A stretch of DNA of 64,000 bases, taken from Humulus lupulus (taxonomy: Eukaryota > Streptophyta > Magnoliopsida > Rosales > Cannabaceae). A program made the translations under genes and the position numbers. The stretch covers positions 114,642,903-114,706,902 of the forward strand of contig NC_084802.1 in assembly GCF_963169125.1 (NCBI RefSeq), in the 5' to 3' direction. Position 1 is the first letter of the stretch. The number at the start of each line of letters is the position of its first letter. Positions 9,613 to 20,505 of this stretch are shown here, piece after piece. Below the pieces are notes generated by a model. It did not search any database. It had not been told where the DNA came from and worked only from the letters and a program-made list of their open reading frames with translations.

Positions 9613-12120
9613 GTGAATACTCGATCCAGGCACGGTAACGAGACAGAGCAACATGATGGGCAGGAGGTTCATCATACTGCCACTCCTGGTGAACAAGTTC
9701 CTGAGACCCAGCAGCGGCCAGGAAAGCAGCCGGTGGGCCAAGATGACACCGGAAGTTCGGCCCCCCGGCCACTTAATCCAAACCCGTGTTATTACGCGGC
9801 GGTGGAGATGGAGAACACTCAATTGAGGAGCCATCTAGCAATAGCTAACCAGCAGATCAAGGATGTGCTGGCCCGACTACCCCCTCTCACAACTGACGTT
9901 AACATCGGAGAGAGGCAAGGCGAGGCTCCTAAGTCTCACCAGGGTAACCGGTCCAGGCATAGCCGGTCGGATAGACTTCCGACAGCCAATTCCACTCCTT
10001 CATCATATCACCGAGAGGCAAGCTTCGAAGAAATGCCTGAAGCTAGGCAACAACAATACAGCCGTTCGGTCAGAACGTCAACTCCTAGCTCCCAGCCAAC
10101 CTTGAGAGCGCCCAGGGGAGCTCGAGGAAATTCCCGAAGGAGATCCGGGGAGGGCTCGCAGCATCGGCCCGTCCCCAACAACCGACCTGTGCCTTGTCCA
10201 GATCGTCAGACACGAGACCAGCAGGTTGGCAGGGCCGAAAGGCCGCCACCAAACTTGATTCGTCCTGACGGAACTAGGATCGCCTCTTCAGTCAGGTATC
10301 CTCCTTCTCCAATCAGGTATCCGTCTCCTCCTCGGCCTGTCCGAGATATCCCAGCCTATGGGAGTAGTAGGAGAAACCCGCCATTAGCTGGACCTTCCCG
10401 GCGTAGCAGGGCGCCAAGGGAAAGCCCAGATCATCCCCACCAAGGGCGGACTCCAAGCCTATCTAGCAGGAGCCACTGGACCGGCAATCGCCGGAGTGAT
10501 CTCTCTGGGGGAGACCTGCGTCAGCGTTTGAGTTCGGCACAAAGTCATCAAACCACCCAGGGAGGCGACCTGCGAGATTGCCTTAACTCCCATAGGGGGG
10601 AACCAGCAGGAGGAGATGGCCACGCTCGCTCAGGGGGGACCCTGTCTGAAGTACGTAACGGAGGGAATGCCCCAAATAACCTATCCCAAGATAGGAGGGG
10701 CAATAACCCACCAAATATGTACAATGGATCCGGAGCTGTTGAACAGCCCCGGAATAACCAAGGACATCAGGACCAAACCCTTGAGCGCCTGACTCAGATG
10801 GAGGAGTTGATGAGGAAGCTCCTGTCAGAAAAAGAAAAAGATGAATATGATTCAGGGGACGAGATGGAACTCTTCGCCCCCAGTATAGCAGCAACGGCGT
10901 ACCCATCTGGTTTCCGTATGCCTCACTTGTCAAAGTTCAATGGGGACGGAGACCCATCAGACCATCTAGGGATGTTCAACACCCTCATGATGGCCCACAA
11001 CATTGGCTCCGAGCTGAGATGTTTAATCTTCCCTTCCACACTGACTGGACCTGCCAGGCAGTGGTTTAAGCAAAGTAAAAGACAGTCAATCAACTCCTGG
11101 AAGACTTTCTCGGCGGACTTCAAAAGGGCATTCCGAGCCTCCCAGGCCACCCGTGTTCAGGTTGACTCCCTAGCTAACGTGAGGCAGCAGCCCGGTGAGA
11201 CTCTGAAGGCCTACCTGAGCAGATTTGCGAACATCACTGCTCGAGTCAGAGATGCGGATGATAGCTCCAAGCTCATGGCCATGAGAACTGGAATCCTCGT
11301 TGGAGGAGACCTCTGGAAGGATATACAAAGGAAGGGAGTCAGCTCGGTTAACGAATTCCTTAACAGGGCTCAAGAATGGATTAACTTGGAGGAGGCCGAA
11401 GCCTCAGCTGCGGGAACCAGCCAGGTCCCTGAACAGCTCGCTGGAGTGGGGACGGAGGTCGTGACAGCGACCCAAAATGTCACACAGAACAACCAGCCCA
11501 GTGGAGACAAAAGAAAGGGAAATGGCGAAAACAGTCAGCACGGCCAAAAAAAAAATAAGTCCGTAGACAAATTCAAGACCGTCTTCGCGACTTATACAGA
11601 GCTCACCCAGTCTAGGGAGAATATCTTCCTAGCTAACTCTACTCGAGTCCCCTGGAAGAGGCCGGAGCCATTAAAGCACCACAAGGGGAAGAGAGACACC
11701 TCCAAGTTTTGCCGTTTTCATAACGATGTTGGCCACAATACCAACGATTGTAGGCATTTAAAAGACGAGATCGAGACTCTCATCAGAGCCGGTCCCTTGG
11801 CTCAATACGCACGGAACATGGTTCGAGTAAGTCGACCTACTCCAGAAGTCCCGGCCAGTCAGCCCAGGCCTCGGGTAGATCAGGACGTCCCTCCTCCCGT
11901 GGTTGAAGGAGAGATATCCACCATCTCTGGAGGTCCGCATATGGCCGGCACGAGCAGAGGCGCCCAGAAGAGGTATGTGAACGAACTAAAGGCTCATAAC
12001 AGAGTAGAGTTCGTCTCGGAGCAACGCCAGTCAAAACAGCAGTGGTTGGAGAGGCAACCGATCATTTTCACGGAGGAAGATGTGAGCCATGTCCAGTTCC
12101 CTCACAATGACCCTTTGGTT
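9613..12120 (+). pseudogene. gag: C: Gag region
   Basis: Gag forms the particle that holds element RNA. The first 400 residues are a low-complexity arginine, serine and proline-rich stretch. The capsid-like part follows: [15 protein letters not shown], then [25 protein letters not shown] and [14 protein letters not shown], all typical of Tat Gags. Near 11710-11752 lies a zinc-knuckle-like motif, [14 protein letters not shown], in which the spacing fits C-x2-H-x4-H-x4-C rather than the usual CCHC. A run of nine A residues at about 11546 codes for lysines in a basic stretch. The region has no stop before the protease. Confidence 0.9.
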
Positions 12121-12954
12121 GTGGCAGTTCAGCTCGCCAATAGGAGGGTGAGGAGGGTACTGATAGAAAATGGGAGCTTGGTGAACCTCCTGTTCTGATC
12201 CACGTTGGAAAAGATGGGTTTGACCGTCGCCGATCTAAATGCGACCTCCATAATGTTGTATGGTTTTTCGGGAGAGGGATCAGTAGCAATAGGGACGATC
12301 GAGCTGGTGATCACCCTAGGAGAAAGATCTCGGACAGTCTCCAAACTTCTCGAGTTCGTGGTCATTGACTGCTCTGCGGCCTACAACACCATTTTGGGAC
12401 GACCTATGCTCATAGCTTTTGAGGCCGTCACTTCCATTCGCCACCTCGCGATGAAATTCCCTACTTCCACAGGAATCTGCACTGTCCATGGCGATCAGCT
12501 CACTGCCAGGGAATGCTACAACATTTCCATGAAGGGAAAGTCTAAACCCGGGCAGCTGGCAATGGCCATTCAAGATGGTGAAGAGGAATCTCAGGAACCC
12601 TTAGCTGATTCTGAGATTGAAAAACCTCAAAGTGCCGAAGGGGAAAATGTCATCTTAAGTGAGGACATTGACCCCCGAATAGGCGAAGACAGATCCAAGC
12701 TCCAGGCAATTAAGGAACTCGAGGAAGTGAACATCGATCCGCAGAATCCATCACGGATGGTCAAGCTCGGGAAAAACCTCTGTAGCAAGAGGAAGACGGA
12801 GCTGACTAAATTTCTGCGAGATAACTTGGACGTGTTTGCATGGTCCCATGAGGACATGGTGGGAATCAGCCCGAGTGTCATCATGCATACACTTCATCTG
12901 GATAAAAGCATGCCCGCCAAGTCCCAGAAGCAAAGACTCCTAGGAACAGCTTGA
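12121..12954 (+). pseudogene. C: aspartic protease and linker, catalytic Asp changed to Glu
   Basis: The retroviral-type aspartic protease would cut the polyprotein. The active-site motif reads LIENGSLV, where the related elements E and H have LVDNGSSV and LVDNGNSV. The codon at 12166-12168 is GAA, so the catalytic aspartate is a glutamate. A TGA at 12196 follows, and the frame resumes with STLEKMGL, GFSGEGSVAIG and FVVIDCSAAYNTILGRP (flap and second half of the fold). After that come a variable acidic linker and the conserved FAWSHEDMVGI segment that precedes RT. A second TGA is at 12952. Confidence 0.88.
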
Positions 12955-12963
12955 GCTGAAGCC

Positions 12964-14178
12964 TTGAAGGAAGAGGTGGCCCGGCTCAAGAAATGCGGCT
13001 TTATCCGCGAGGCCAAGTTTCCAATATGGGTCGCCAACCCCGTGCTAGTTCCAAAGCCTAATGGGAAAGGGCGGACCTGCATAGACTTCTCCGACCTGAA
13101 TAAGGCCTGCCCCAAGGATTGCTTTCCATTGCCAAGGATTGATCAGTTGGTGGACGCCACGGCGGGGCACGAGCTCATGTCATTTATGGACGCGTACTCA
13201 GGCTACAATCAGATCACGATGAATCCGGCAGACCAGGAACACACCAGCTTCATGACCCCGACTAACGTCTATTATTACAAGGTCATGCCGTTCGGGCTGA
13301 AGAACGCCGGAGCTACCTACCAAAGGTTAGTAAATAGAATGTTCGCAGAATAGATCAGAAAAAACATGGAAGTGTACGTTGATGACATGCTAGTCAAGTC
13401 AAAGATTGCCGATAACCATGCTTCCGACCTGGAAGAATGTTTTAAGATACTGCGGGAATATGGCATGAGGCTCAATCCACAGAAATGCACTTTTGGAGTC
13501 GCGTCAGGGAAATTCCTGGGGTTCATAGTCAATACCCGAGGAATCGAAGCAAACCCCGACAAGATCCGATCACTGCTCGAGCTTCCCTCGCCCAGGTCAC
13601 GAAAAGATGTCCAAGGCATGACAGGAAGAGTGGCAGCCCTCAATCGGTTTATTTCCAAGTCCACCGATAAGTGTTTTCCATTCTACAACCTGCTCCGAGG
13701 AAACAAGAAGTACGAATGGACAGAAGAGTGCGAAAGCGCATTCCTCGACCTGAAGGCACATTTGGCCGAGCCACCCGTATTATCCAAACCCAAAGCGGGA
13801 GAGCCTCTTTTTCTTTACCTGGCTGTCACTGAGGATGCATCTAGTGCCGTGCTGGTACGTGAAGAAGACCGAGTTCAGAGACCAGCCTACTACATCGGCA
13901 AGAGACTTCTCGGAGCTGAATCCCGGTACCCGTTGATGGAGAAATTGGCATTCTGCCTTATCACGACCTCGCAAATTCTCAGGCCGTACTTCCAGTCCCA
14001 CTCGATACACGTCATGACCAATCAGCCTTTAAGGCAGGTTTTGCAAAAACCTGAAGCATCGGGACGTTTGTTAAAGTGGGCCATCGAACTCAGTCAGTTC
14101 AAGATTCTGTACACTCCGCGAACTGCTATAAAAAGTCAGGCCCTGGCCGATTTTATGGCAGAATGCACGGGATTCTAG
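12964..14178 (+). pseudogene. C: reverse transcriptase and RNase H
   Basis: RT copies element RNA to DNA, and RNase H removes the RNA strand. Visible motifs in order: NPVLVPKPNGKGRTCIDFSD, CFPLPRIDQLVDAT, SFMDAYSGYNQI, FGLKNAGATYQRL, YVDDMLVKSK (catalytic DD) and FLGFIVNTRGIEANPDKI, then the connection and the first RNase H (LYLAVTEDASSAVLVRE, YYIGKRLLGAESRYP). TAG stops are at 13351, just before the YVDD motif, and at 14176 at the end of the RNase H. Otherwise it is well preserved. Confidence 0.93.
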
Positions 14179-14199
14179 GAGGATCCCGCAGAAGACTCA

Positions 14200-14640
14200 C
14201 CGCAGGTCACCTCGTCCCAGGCGTCATGGAGGATCTTTGTGGATGGTTCATCCAATGAGAACGGCTCCGGAGCTGGAATCATTTTGATATCCCCCGAGGG
14301 ACACAGATTCCACTCGGCACTGAGATTCGGGTTCAAGTCCTCCAACAACGAGGCCAAATACGAAGCTTTGCTGGCCAAGCTGAGGGTAGCCCAGGAGTTG
14401 AAGGCGGGCTCCGTCCAGTGCTTCAGTGACTCCCAGCTCGTGGTAAACCAGGTTCTGGGAGAATATCAAGCACGGGGACCCAAGATGGCCGCTTATCTGG
14501 AAAAGGTGAAAGCTGAGCTGTCTGCGTTTGAGCGAGGCTCGATCGAACAGATACCTCGGGAGCAGAACGCTAACGCAGATGCTCTTGCCAAGCTCGCCAC
14601 CTCTGGGGAGACGGAGACCTTGGGGTTACTACCAGTAGAA
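14200..14640 (+). pseudogene. C: second, archaeal-type RNase H domain (aRNH)
   Basis: The segment opens with IFVDGSSNENGSGAG (first catalytic Asp), followed by SSNNEAKYEALLAKL (catalytic Glu), CFSDSQLVVNQV (catalytic Asp) and QNANADALAKLA (final Asp). This complete D-E-D-D set is the additional RNase H found in Tat-clade retrotransposons, separate from the RNase H fused to RT. It has no stop within it. Confidence 0.92.
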
Positions 14641-14699
14641 TTCTTGGAGAAACCAAGTATAGAAGAAGTAAGGACGGAGGTCGAGATGATCGACGCCAG

Positions 14700-15942
14700 G
14701 TCGACCTGGATGACCCCCATCCTTGAGTATCTCGTCGAGGGAAAGCTGCCTGAAGGTCATAATGATGCACGACGAGTACTCTATCAAGCTCTGAGGTATA
14801 CGATAGTAGATGGGGTGTTATATCGGCGTGGACACTCCCTGCCCCTCCTACGATGTGTTCTTCCATATGAAGCAAAGGCCATCCTGCAGGAGGTGCACAA
14901 GGATTTTTGCGGAGACCACACTGGGGGGAAGAGCTTGGCCTTAAAGGTCCTGAGGCAGGGGTATTACTGGCCAACTCTGTCCAAAGACTCGATCTCATAC
15001 GTGAAGAAGTGCGACAAGTGCCAGAGATTCGCCGCAGTTGCCCGAGCTCCTCCAGTCGAGCTGAAGATGATCTCGTCCCCATGGCCGTTTGCCGTTTGGG
15101 GGATAGACTTGGTTGGCGCCCTCCCCACTGGAAAAGATGGGGTCTGTTACGCCGTAGTAGCCATCGATTACTTTACGAAGTGGGCTGAGGCAGAACCTTT
15201 GGCAACGATAACGTCCAAAAAAGTGCTTGACTTCGTGGTTAAAAGCATTGTCTGTCGATTCGACCTACCCAAGAAGATTGTCTCCGACAATGGTACTCAG
15301 TTCGACAGCGACCTGTTCACCGAATTTTGTGAAAGGTATGGGATTGTGAAAAGTTTTTCCTCCGTGGCCTATCCTTAGGCGAATGGCCAGGTCGAAACTG
15401 TCAACAAGAATCTAAAGGCGAGCCTCAAGAAGAGATTAGATGATGCGAAAGGGGTCTGGCCAGAACAGCTCCCCCAGGTCCTATGGGCGTACTGGACCTC
15501 GCATCGGACTCCTACGGGTCATACTCCTTTTTCCCTAACCTTTGGGAATGAGGTAGTCCTCCCCGTGGAGGTTAAGGTGCTTTCGCATAGGGTCCAATCT
15601 TACGACCATGACCGCAACCACGAGCTCCTGTGCAATTCCCTTGACCTAGTTGATGAAAGGCGAGAGGATTCGCAACTCCAGCTCGCCCATTATCAGCAGA
15701 AAATCACTCGCTACTTCAACACCAAAGTCAAAAAGTGCGCCTTTAGCGTTGGCGACTTGGTCCTAAGGAGAGTTTTCCTGGCCGAGAAAGATCCCAAAGA
15801 TGGAGTCTTGGGACCAAACTGGGAAGGACCGTACCAGGTCATCGAAATCATTAAGGAGGGAACTTATAAGTTAGCTCGGTTTGATGGAGGGGCGGTCCTG
15901 CAGACTTGGAACGCCATCCACTTAAAGAAATATTATCAATGA
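14700..15942 (+). pseudogene. C: integrase
   Basis: Integrase inserts the DNA copy into chromosomes. The zinc-binding end reads HKDFCGDHTGGKS, then GYYWPTL and KKCDKCQRF (HHCC type). The core has WGIDLVGALPTG, VSDNGTQFDSD and, after the TAG at 15376, ANGQVETVNKNLKA, so all three D-D-E residues are coded. The C-terminus has [12 protein letters not shown] and WNAIHLKKYYQ, then TGA at 15940. No chromodomain is seen, as expected for Tat. Confidence 0.92.
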
Positions 15943-16050
15943 TTCACTTGTAAGGCCTGGAAGGCCATTCTTTATGTATTAATGAAGATAAGCTTTTGTA
16001 CATGTTTGCAAGTGTAATCTAAAGTAACCACGAAAGACCCTTTCCCAGTT

Positions 16051-16064
16051 ACTTGGGGGGCATA
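16051..16064 (+). promoter_or_regulatory. C: internal polypurine-tract-like motif after pol
   Basis: ACTTGGGGGGCATA lies about 110 bases after the pol stop and resembles the true 3' tract (GCTTGGGGGGCAGA) next to the 3' LTR. The same kind of motif is found at the same place in G, H and E. Confidence 0.7.
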
Positions 16065-16096
16065 TGGTACCTGGATATAACCAAGTCTCCTTAATG

Positions 16097-17015
16097 ACTT
16101 AGAAGTTGATTCATATCGAATGACCGTTGTTTTTCTTAAAAAACGCGATATATTGATAAGGATTAAACGCTAACTAAGTCCTATCCTGGATATAACTGGG
16201 ACATAAAACTTAGAAGTTGATTTAAATCTATTGATCGTTGTTCTTCCTAAAGAGCTCGAGATATGGATAAAAGTTAACGCGAACTAAGTTTTCAAAATAA
16301 GTTCCTGGTCATAACCGGGTCACAAAACTTAGAAGTTGATTTAAATCTATTGATCGTTGTTCTTCCTAAAGAGCTTGAGATATGGATAAAAGTTAACGCG
16401 AACTAAGTTTTCAAAATAAGTTCCTGGTCATAACCGGGTCACAAAACTTAGAAGTTGATTTAAATCTATTGATCGTTGTTCTTCCTAAAGAGCTCGAGAT
16501 ATGGATAAAAGTTAACGCGAACTAAGTTTTCAAAATAAGTTCCTGGTCATAACCGGGTCACACAACTTAGAAGTTGATTTAAATCTATTGATCGTTGTTC
16601 TTCCTAAAGAGATCGAGATATGGATAAAAGTTAACGCGAACTAAGTTTTCAAAATAAGTTCCTGGTCATAACCGGGTCACAAAACTTAGAAGTTGATTTA
16701 AATCTATTGATCGTTGTTCTTCCTAAAGAGCTCGAGATATGGATAAAAGTTAACGTGAACTAAGTTTTCAAAATAAGTTCCTGGTCATAACCGGGTCATA
16801 AAACTTAGAAGTTGATTTAAATCTATTGATCGTTGTTCTTCCTAAAGAGCTCGAGATATGGATAAAAGTTAACGCGAACTAAGTTTTCAAAATAAGTTCC
16901 TGGTCATAACTGGGTCATAAAACTTAGAAGTTGATTTAAATCTATTGATCGTTGTTCTTCCTAAAGAGCTCGAGATATGGATAAAATTAACGTGAACTAA
17001 GTTTTTCAAAAAATT
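16097..17015 (+). repeat. C: 119-bp tandem array, about 7.7 copies
   Basis: The marker ACTTAGAAGTTGATTTAAAT begins at 16208, 16327, 16446, 16565, 16684, 16803 and 16922, an exact period of 119. A diverged copy at 16097 (spacing 111) starts the array. Copies differ by a few bases. It lies between pol and the antisense gene. A single degenerate relative is seen in H near 36350-36480. Confidence 0.95.
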
Positions 17016-18127
17016 GTAACCAAAATGCGTAAGGGCAAGAAAGAGGATCAATTAAAAATGTTAAATCAAATTTTCTTGAGGTGGAAGCACCTCATGCAAA
17101 GGTTACACAAAAAATATTAAAAAATAGTGAAGGGCACAAGAGAGGAAACACCCTAAGCTCCGCCAGGTGGCCCCTTGGAGGTCGCTGTCTCGCCTTGCTC
17201 AGCTGCGCCAGAGCCTTCCCCGCCCTCGGAGGGCGGTTCCTTATCAAGGCGAACTTGGAACTTCACCAGCAAGCGCTCCCAGAGGCTCGCTGACAGGAAG
17301 GAGAAGTCAACATTTGGATTGTAGGCCCAACAATGGTAGAACAGGTCTTCCAGGGACTTTTCCGAAGTTGTCTGCTCGGCCTTTAGGGTGGCCTGAGCCT
17401 CAGCCTTCGCGGTATCTAGGTCTGTCCGCGAGGTGGCGAGGGAGGTCTCGAGCTCTTGGACCTTCGAGCGGGTTTTTTCTAACTCGACCTACGAGGCCGC
17501 CAAGGCATCCTTAGCCGCCTGCAGGGTAGTCTCGTGCTCGCTCCTCATGTCCTCGAGCTGAGTTTTGGTCCTGGCGATGCTCCGATGAAGGGCAATGGCG
17601 CTATGCGAAGGTGTAAAGACAATTGCCTTTGAAAAAAGAGAGAAAAAACAGGGCAAAGTGCAGTAATAAAAAGCCATGAAAGGGTAAAGTCAGCTTACCG
17701 TTAGGGTCATGCCCAGTGAAGACTCCAGCACGCCCACCGGGCTCATTGTCTCGATGGCCCGAAGCTCCTTCTCATTGAACTTGTAGATGTGGCTGACGGC
17801 GTAGTTCGCCGACTCATACACCGTTCCCCGGAAGGCCTCTGGGATCTTCTCCAGATCTTGGGGATTGACTGGGATGCGTACCTCGGAGGGTACAATCGCC
17901 GAGGTCCCAAGCTCCGCTCCTGCGTCCCGGGCGGTGGCCGGAGCTCGCGGAGGAGGTGGAGGCATGTTGCTTCCCCCTGTAGCAGGAGGGACCGCTCCCA
18001 TGACCTGAGCAGCTGGGGCTTGCTCCTTCTCCTTTGCAGGAGACTTGGTGAGGGTCCCGGCGGCGTGCTTAGATGTCCGAAGCCTCTTCATTTTTGGCCC
18101 AGCGGCCCCTGCTGGGGGGTTCCCCCC

Positions 18128-18155
18128 GAAGAACGCACCTCGAAGAACGCACCTC
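18128..18155 (-). repeat. 14-bp tandem duplication inside exon 4 of the C antisense gene
   Basis: GAAGAACGCACCTC (plus strand) occurs twice in a row, at 18128-18141 and 18142-18155. Fourteen is not a multiple of three, so the duplication shifts the frame within exon 4: the frame entering from exon 3 is not the one that is open after the duplication. Confidence 0.92.
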
Positions 18156-19109
18156 GCAGGCTCTCCTCGGGCTGAGACATCTCTTCTGTCAAAGAAAAGA
18201 CATAAGTAGTACAAGTTAACAATCACACAAACAAAAACAAGGGGGGAAAAGGAAAAATTCAAGTATGTGTATACTAAAGGGGATCCTACCCCCCGGACTA
18301 GAAGAAGAATCTAAGTTGATTACTTCCCGAGCTGGCGCAAGTTCTGGGTCTGAGGCTGACTCAGGGCTAAATTCCTCTACATATAGCCTAAGCCCCGGAG
18401 CTATGGCGCCCCTCTGGAGTGATGGCCATGACCGAAGGTTGGTCCCATACTCCTCGAATAGGATCAACCTAAAGGCTAGGGTGTTATCTACTACTATGGT
18501 ACCCCTAGGCCGGCTATCTTGGTAGTCCAGCACGAGCTGGTCGACACAGTGGAGCAGGGTTGTGTTCAGGTCCGGATCACTTCGATGACGGTGGACGAGC
18601 TGCCTAGGATTGAACCTAGCCAGCCGGGGGTCTTCTGTGGCCCTATCTAGACTCCTAAACATGTAAGGGTTACCTTGGCCAGAAGGACCCGCGGCTGCTC
18701 CGGATTGGATCCTCTCCTCGCCCGTCCTCTGGGCGGCCTCCAAAGCCCGCTTCCTGTTCCTCACAAGGGGAACTTTGTCGTCCTCGTCCTCCTCATCTTC
18801 GTCTCCCGAGACCTCCTCCACGATGATGGGTCTGGTGTCGCGAGCTGGGGGGAGCCCCCGGGGCCTCCTGAGGTTCAAAGTCTGATTTGGGAAAATCAGC
18901 TTGCAGGCTACCATCGTCTCGTCTGTTACGAGCACGCAATAATCTTTCTCACTGGGGGGCAAGCCCGCCAGTGTCTCGTATTGGGCCCCGAGGGTCACAG
19001 ATTTCTCTATCCTCGTAAAGATGACTGCAGAATTAGTCTAAGTCAGAAAGGGATACGGGAGGAGCTGAAATGACACTTAACTTATGAGCTAAGGATGAAA
19101 AAGACTTAC

Positions 19110-19790
19110 GAGGATGATTGAAGTAGTGGAGCTCGCAGTTCCTGAACCCCGTCGACATGAAGAATTGATCCTTGAAGTCGTTGAGGTGGCTGGACAGCTC
19201 GATGACCGCAGCCGTATTGGGAAATCGGGTTAAGTAGTAAAACCCGTCGCCTCGCCCCCGCTGATCCGGGCTGGCCTTGAGGCAGAAGAAGTACAAAATG
19301 TCTGCTGGAGTGGGGACCTCCCACTCGTGCTTCAAAAATAAATATCTCAACCCCACCAACAACCGATAAGAGTTGGGGGGGAGTTGGAATGGGGCCAACT
19401 TCACATAATTTAGGAAGTCAGCGAAGTACTGGTCCAGCGGGAGGAATGCCCCCGCCTTGAAATGCTCGCCACTCCAGGCCGCGAATGCCTCGTTGAGCGG
19501 CACGCAGCTCCGCTCGCCTTCTGCGGGAGGCCGGGCAATCACTGACGTCCTCCCCAGCGTGATGTTATGGGAGAGGAATATCTTATTGATCTTCATCTGG
19601 TCGGTGATCTTTGAGACGATCTTCTCAGCCTCGAAGAACGCATCAGGAGCCACCTCGAGCTCCTGCTCCACTGCCGGACCAAAGTTGGGGATCGGGGAGT
19701 CCGGCATCACCGCCTTTCCTTTGTCTTTCTGGGAGGCCGAGCTGCTGACGGTCTGCTTGGAAGCATTCCTCTTTGGTGCCATCTGGTCGC
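19110..19790 (-). other. C antisense gene: first coding exon with the conserved N-terminal domain
   Basis: The exon starts after the acceptor ATCGTTAG (minus strand) and has ATG at 19782 (MAPKRNASKQ). It runs open for 224 codons to the donor C|GTAAGT at 19109. Conserved pieces include the lysine and serine-rich start, AFFEAEKIVSKI, FLPLDQYFADFLNY, EWEVPTPADILYFF and GDGFYYLTRFPNT. H has nearly the same protein (PTPADIMYFF, GDGFYYLMRFPNT). No stop interrupts it. Confidence 0.85.
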
Positions 19791-20505
19791 CTAACGATCA
19801 AAAAGAAAATATTTCAGAAAAGGCGACCCAAGCATGAGGAAAAATCAAATGTTATTTGCACGAGCTGAGGTAAGCCCAGCCCGCGAAGAGTGGGACCACG
19901 CGGTTCAATGAACACGCGCCTGTGCTCCCAACAGATCCCCGATTACTCAGAATTCGTGTGTCAGGAGGGTCAGGATAGAATTTTCCTTGGGGGGAAAGTT
20001 TCAGTAGGCAAAAATTGCAAAACCACCTGTGAAGCGTGTCCCCTAAGCTACCTGGTTTTGCGCCCAAAATTCCAAAACTCCTACCCAGAAATTCTCCCCA
20101 GAAAATGCATCCTATAAACCATACTCCTAAATGATTTCCTACAGCAAAATACCCTAACCTAAAAGGCTTTCACCCTTCATACCCATAAAAACCAGTAAAC
20201 CCTTGCATGTGGCTACAGTAAATATTTACCTAAGCTACAGTGAAAAATATTTTCAAAACACGCATGGTCAGGAGACTTACAGTGTTTGTTTGGGAGGTAA
20301 ATGAAGGTGTCGCCTAAATTGGAGCTTCGTAGGAGTTGCTGTCTCCAAAGATTCGAAGGAATCCTCACGCCTGAGCTTCTTGAACACTGAGAATGGCGGT
20401 CGCGGAGAAGAGGGTTTCTTTTTCTTCTGAGATGAAGAGAGAAGAAGGAAAGAAGTTCTGAGAAATTTCAAATGAAAGGGTGGCCCATGCGTAGGGTGGC
20501 CACCC

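Larger units (their letters stand above)
9613..15942 (+). pseudogene. gag-pol: C: gag-protease-RT-RNaseH-aRNH-integrase polyprotein, one frame with five stops
   Basis: All parts of gag and pol share one reading frame from 9613 to the TGA at 15940-15942, about 2,110 codons, with no frameshift between gag and pol. In-frame stops lie at 12196 (TGA), 12952 (TGA), 13351 (TAG), 14176 (TAG) and 15376 (TAG). The start is odd: the frame opens with GTG at 9613, at a point where an ATG would be expected just before AATACTCG; the next in-frame ATG is about 65 codons on. Order: Gag, protease, reverse transcriptase with RNase H, archaeal-type RNase H, integrase. That order with two RNase H domains is diagnostic of the Tat clade. 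Separate entries describe the parts. Confidence 0.93.
17153..20480 (-). pseudogene. C: five-exon antisense gene (transposon-like N-domain, coiled coil)
   Basis: Exons on the minus strand: 5' UTR about 20480-20281; 19790-19110 (ATG at 19782); 19024-18290; 18185-17699; 17626-17153. All four introns have GT and AG ends, and reading phases join across introns 2 and 4. Exon 2 has LPLDQYFADFLNYVKLAPFQ and PPNSYRLLVGLRYLFLKHEW, resembling the family called 'putative gypsy type transposon' (PF04195 as I recall it). Exon 3 has an acidic run (SGDEDEEDEDD). Exon 4 is basic and proline-rich. Exon 5 is a coiled coil, then YHCWAYNPNVDFSFL. Breaks: a 14-bp duplication in exon 4 and a TAG at 17489. Function unknown. 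Related genes are at the same place in G, H and E. Confidence 0.8.

Noticed and set aside
14570..15082. Minus-strand frame of 170 codons over C aRNH and integrase
   Set aside because: It is a shadow of the conserved plus-strand pol and has no motif of its own.
16097..17015. CRISPR-like regular repeats
   Set aside because: The 119-bp units are contiguous with no unique spacers, and the setting is a plant retrotransposon.
17789..18175. Plus-strand frames over the C antisense gene (for example 17789-18175, 18675-19073, 19457-19837)
   Set aside because: The minus strand shows the conserved domain, splice sites and homologues in G, H and E. The plus-strand frames are not conserved.
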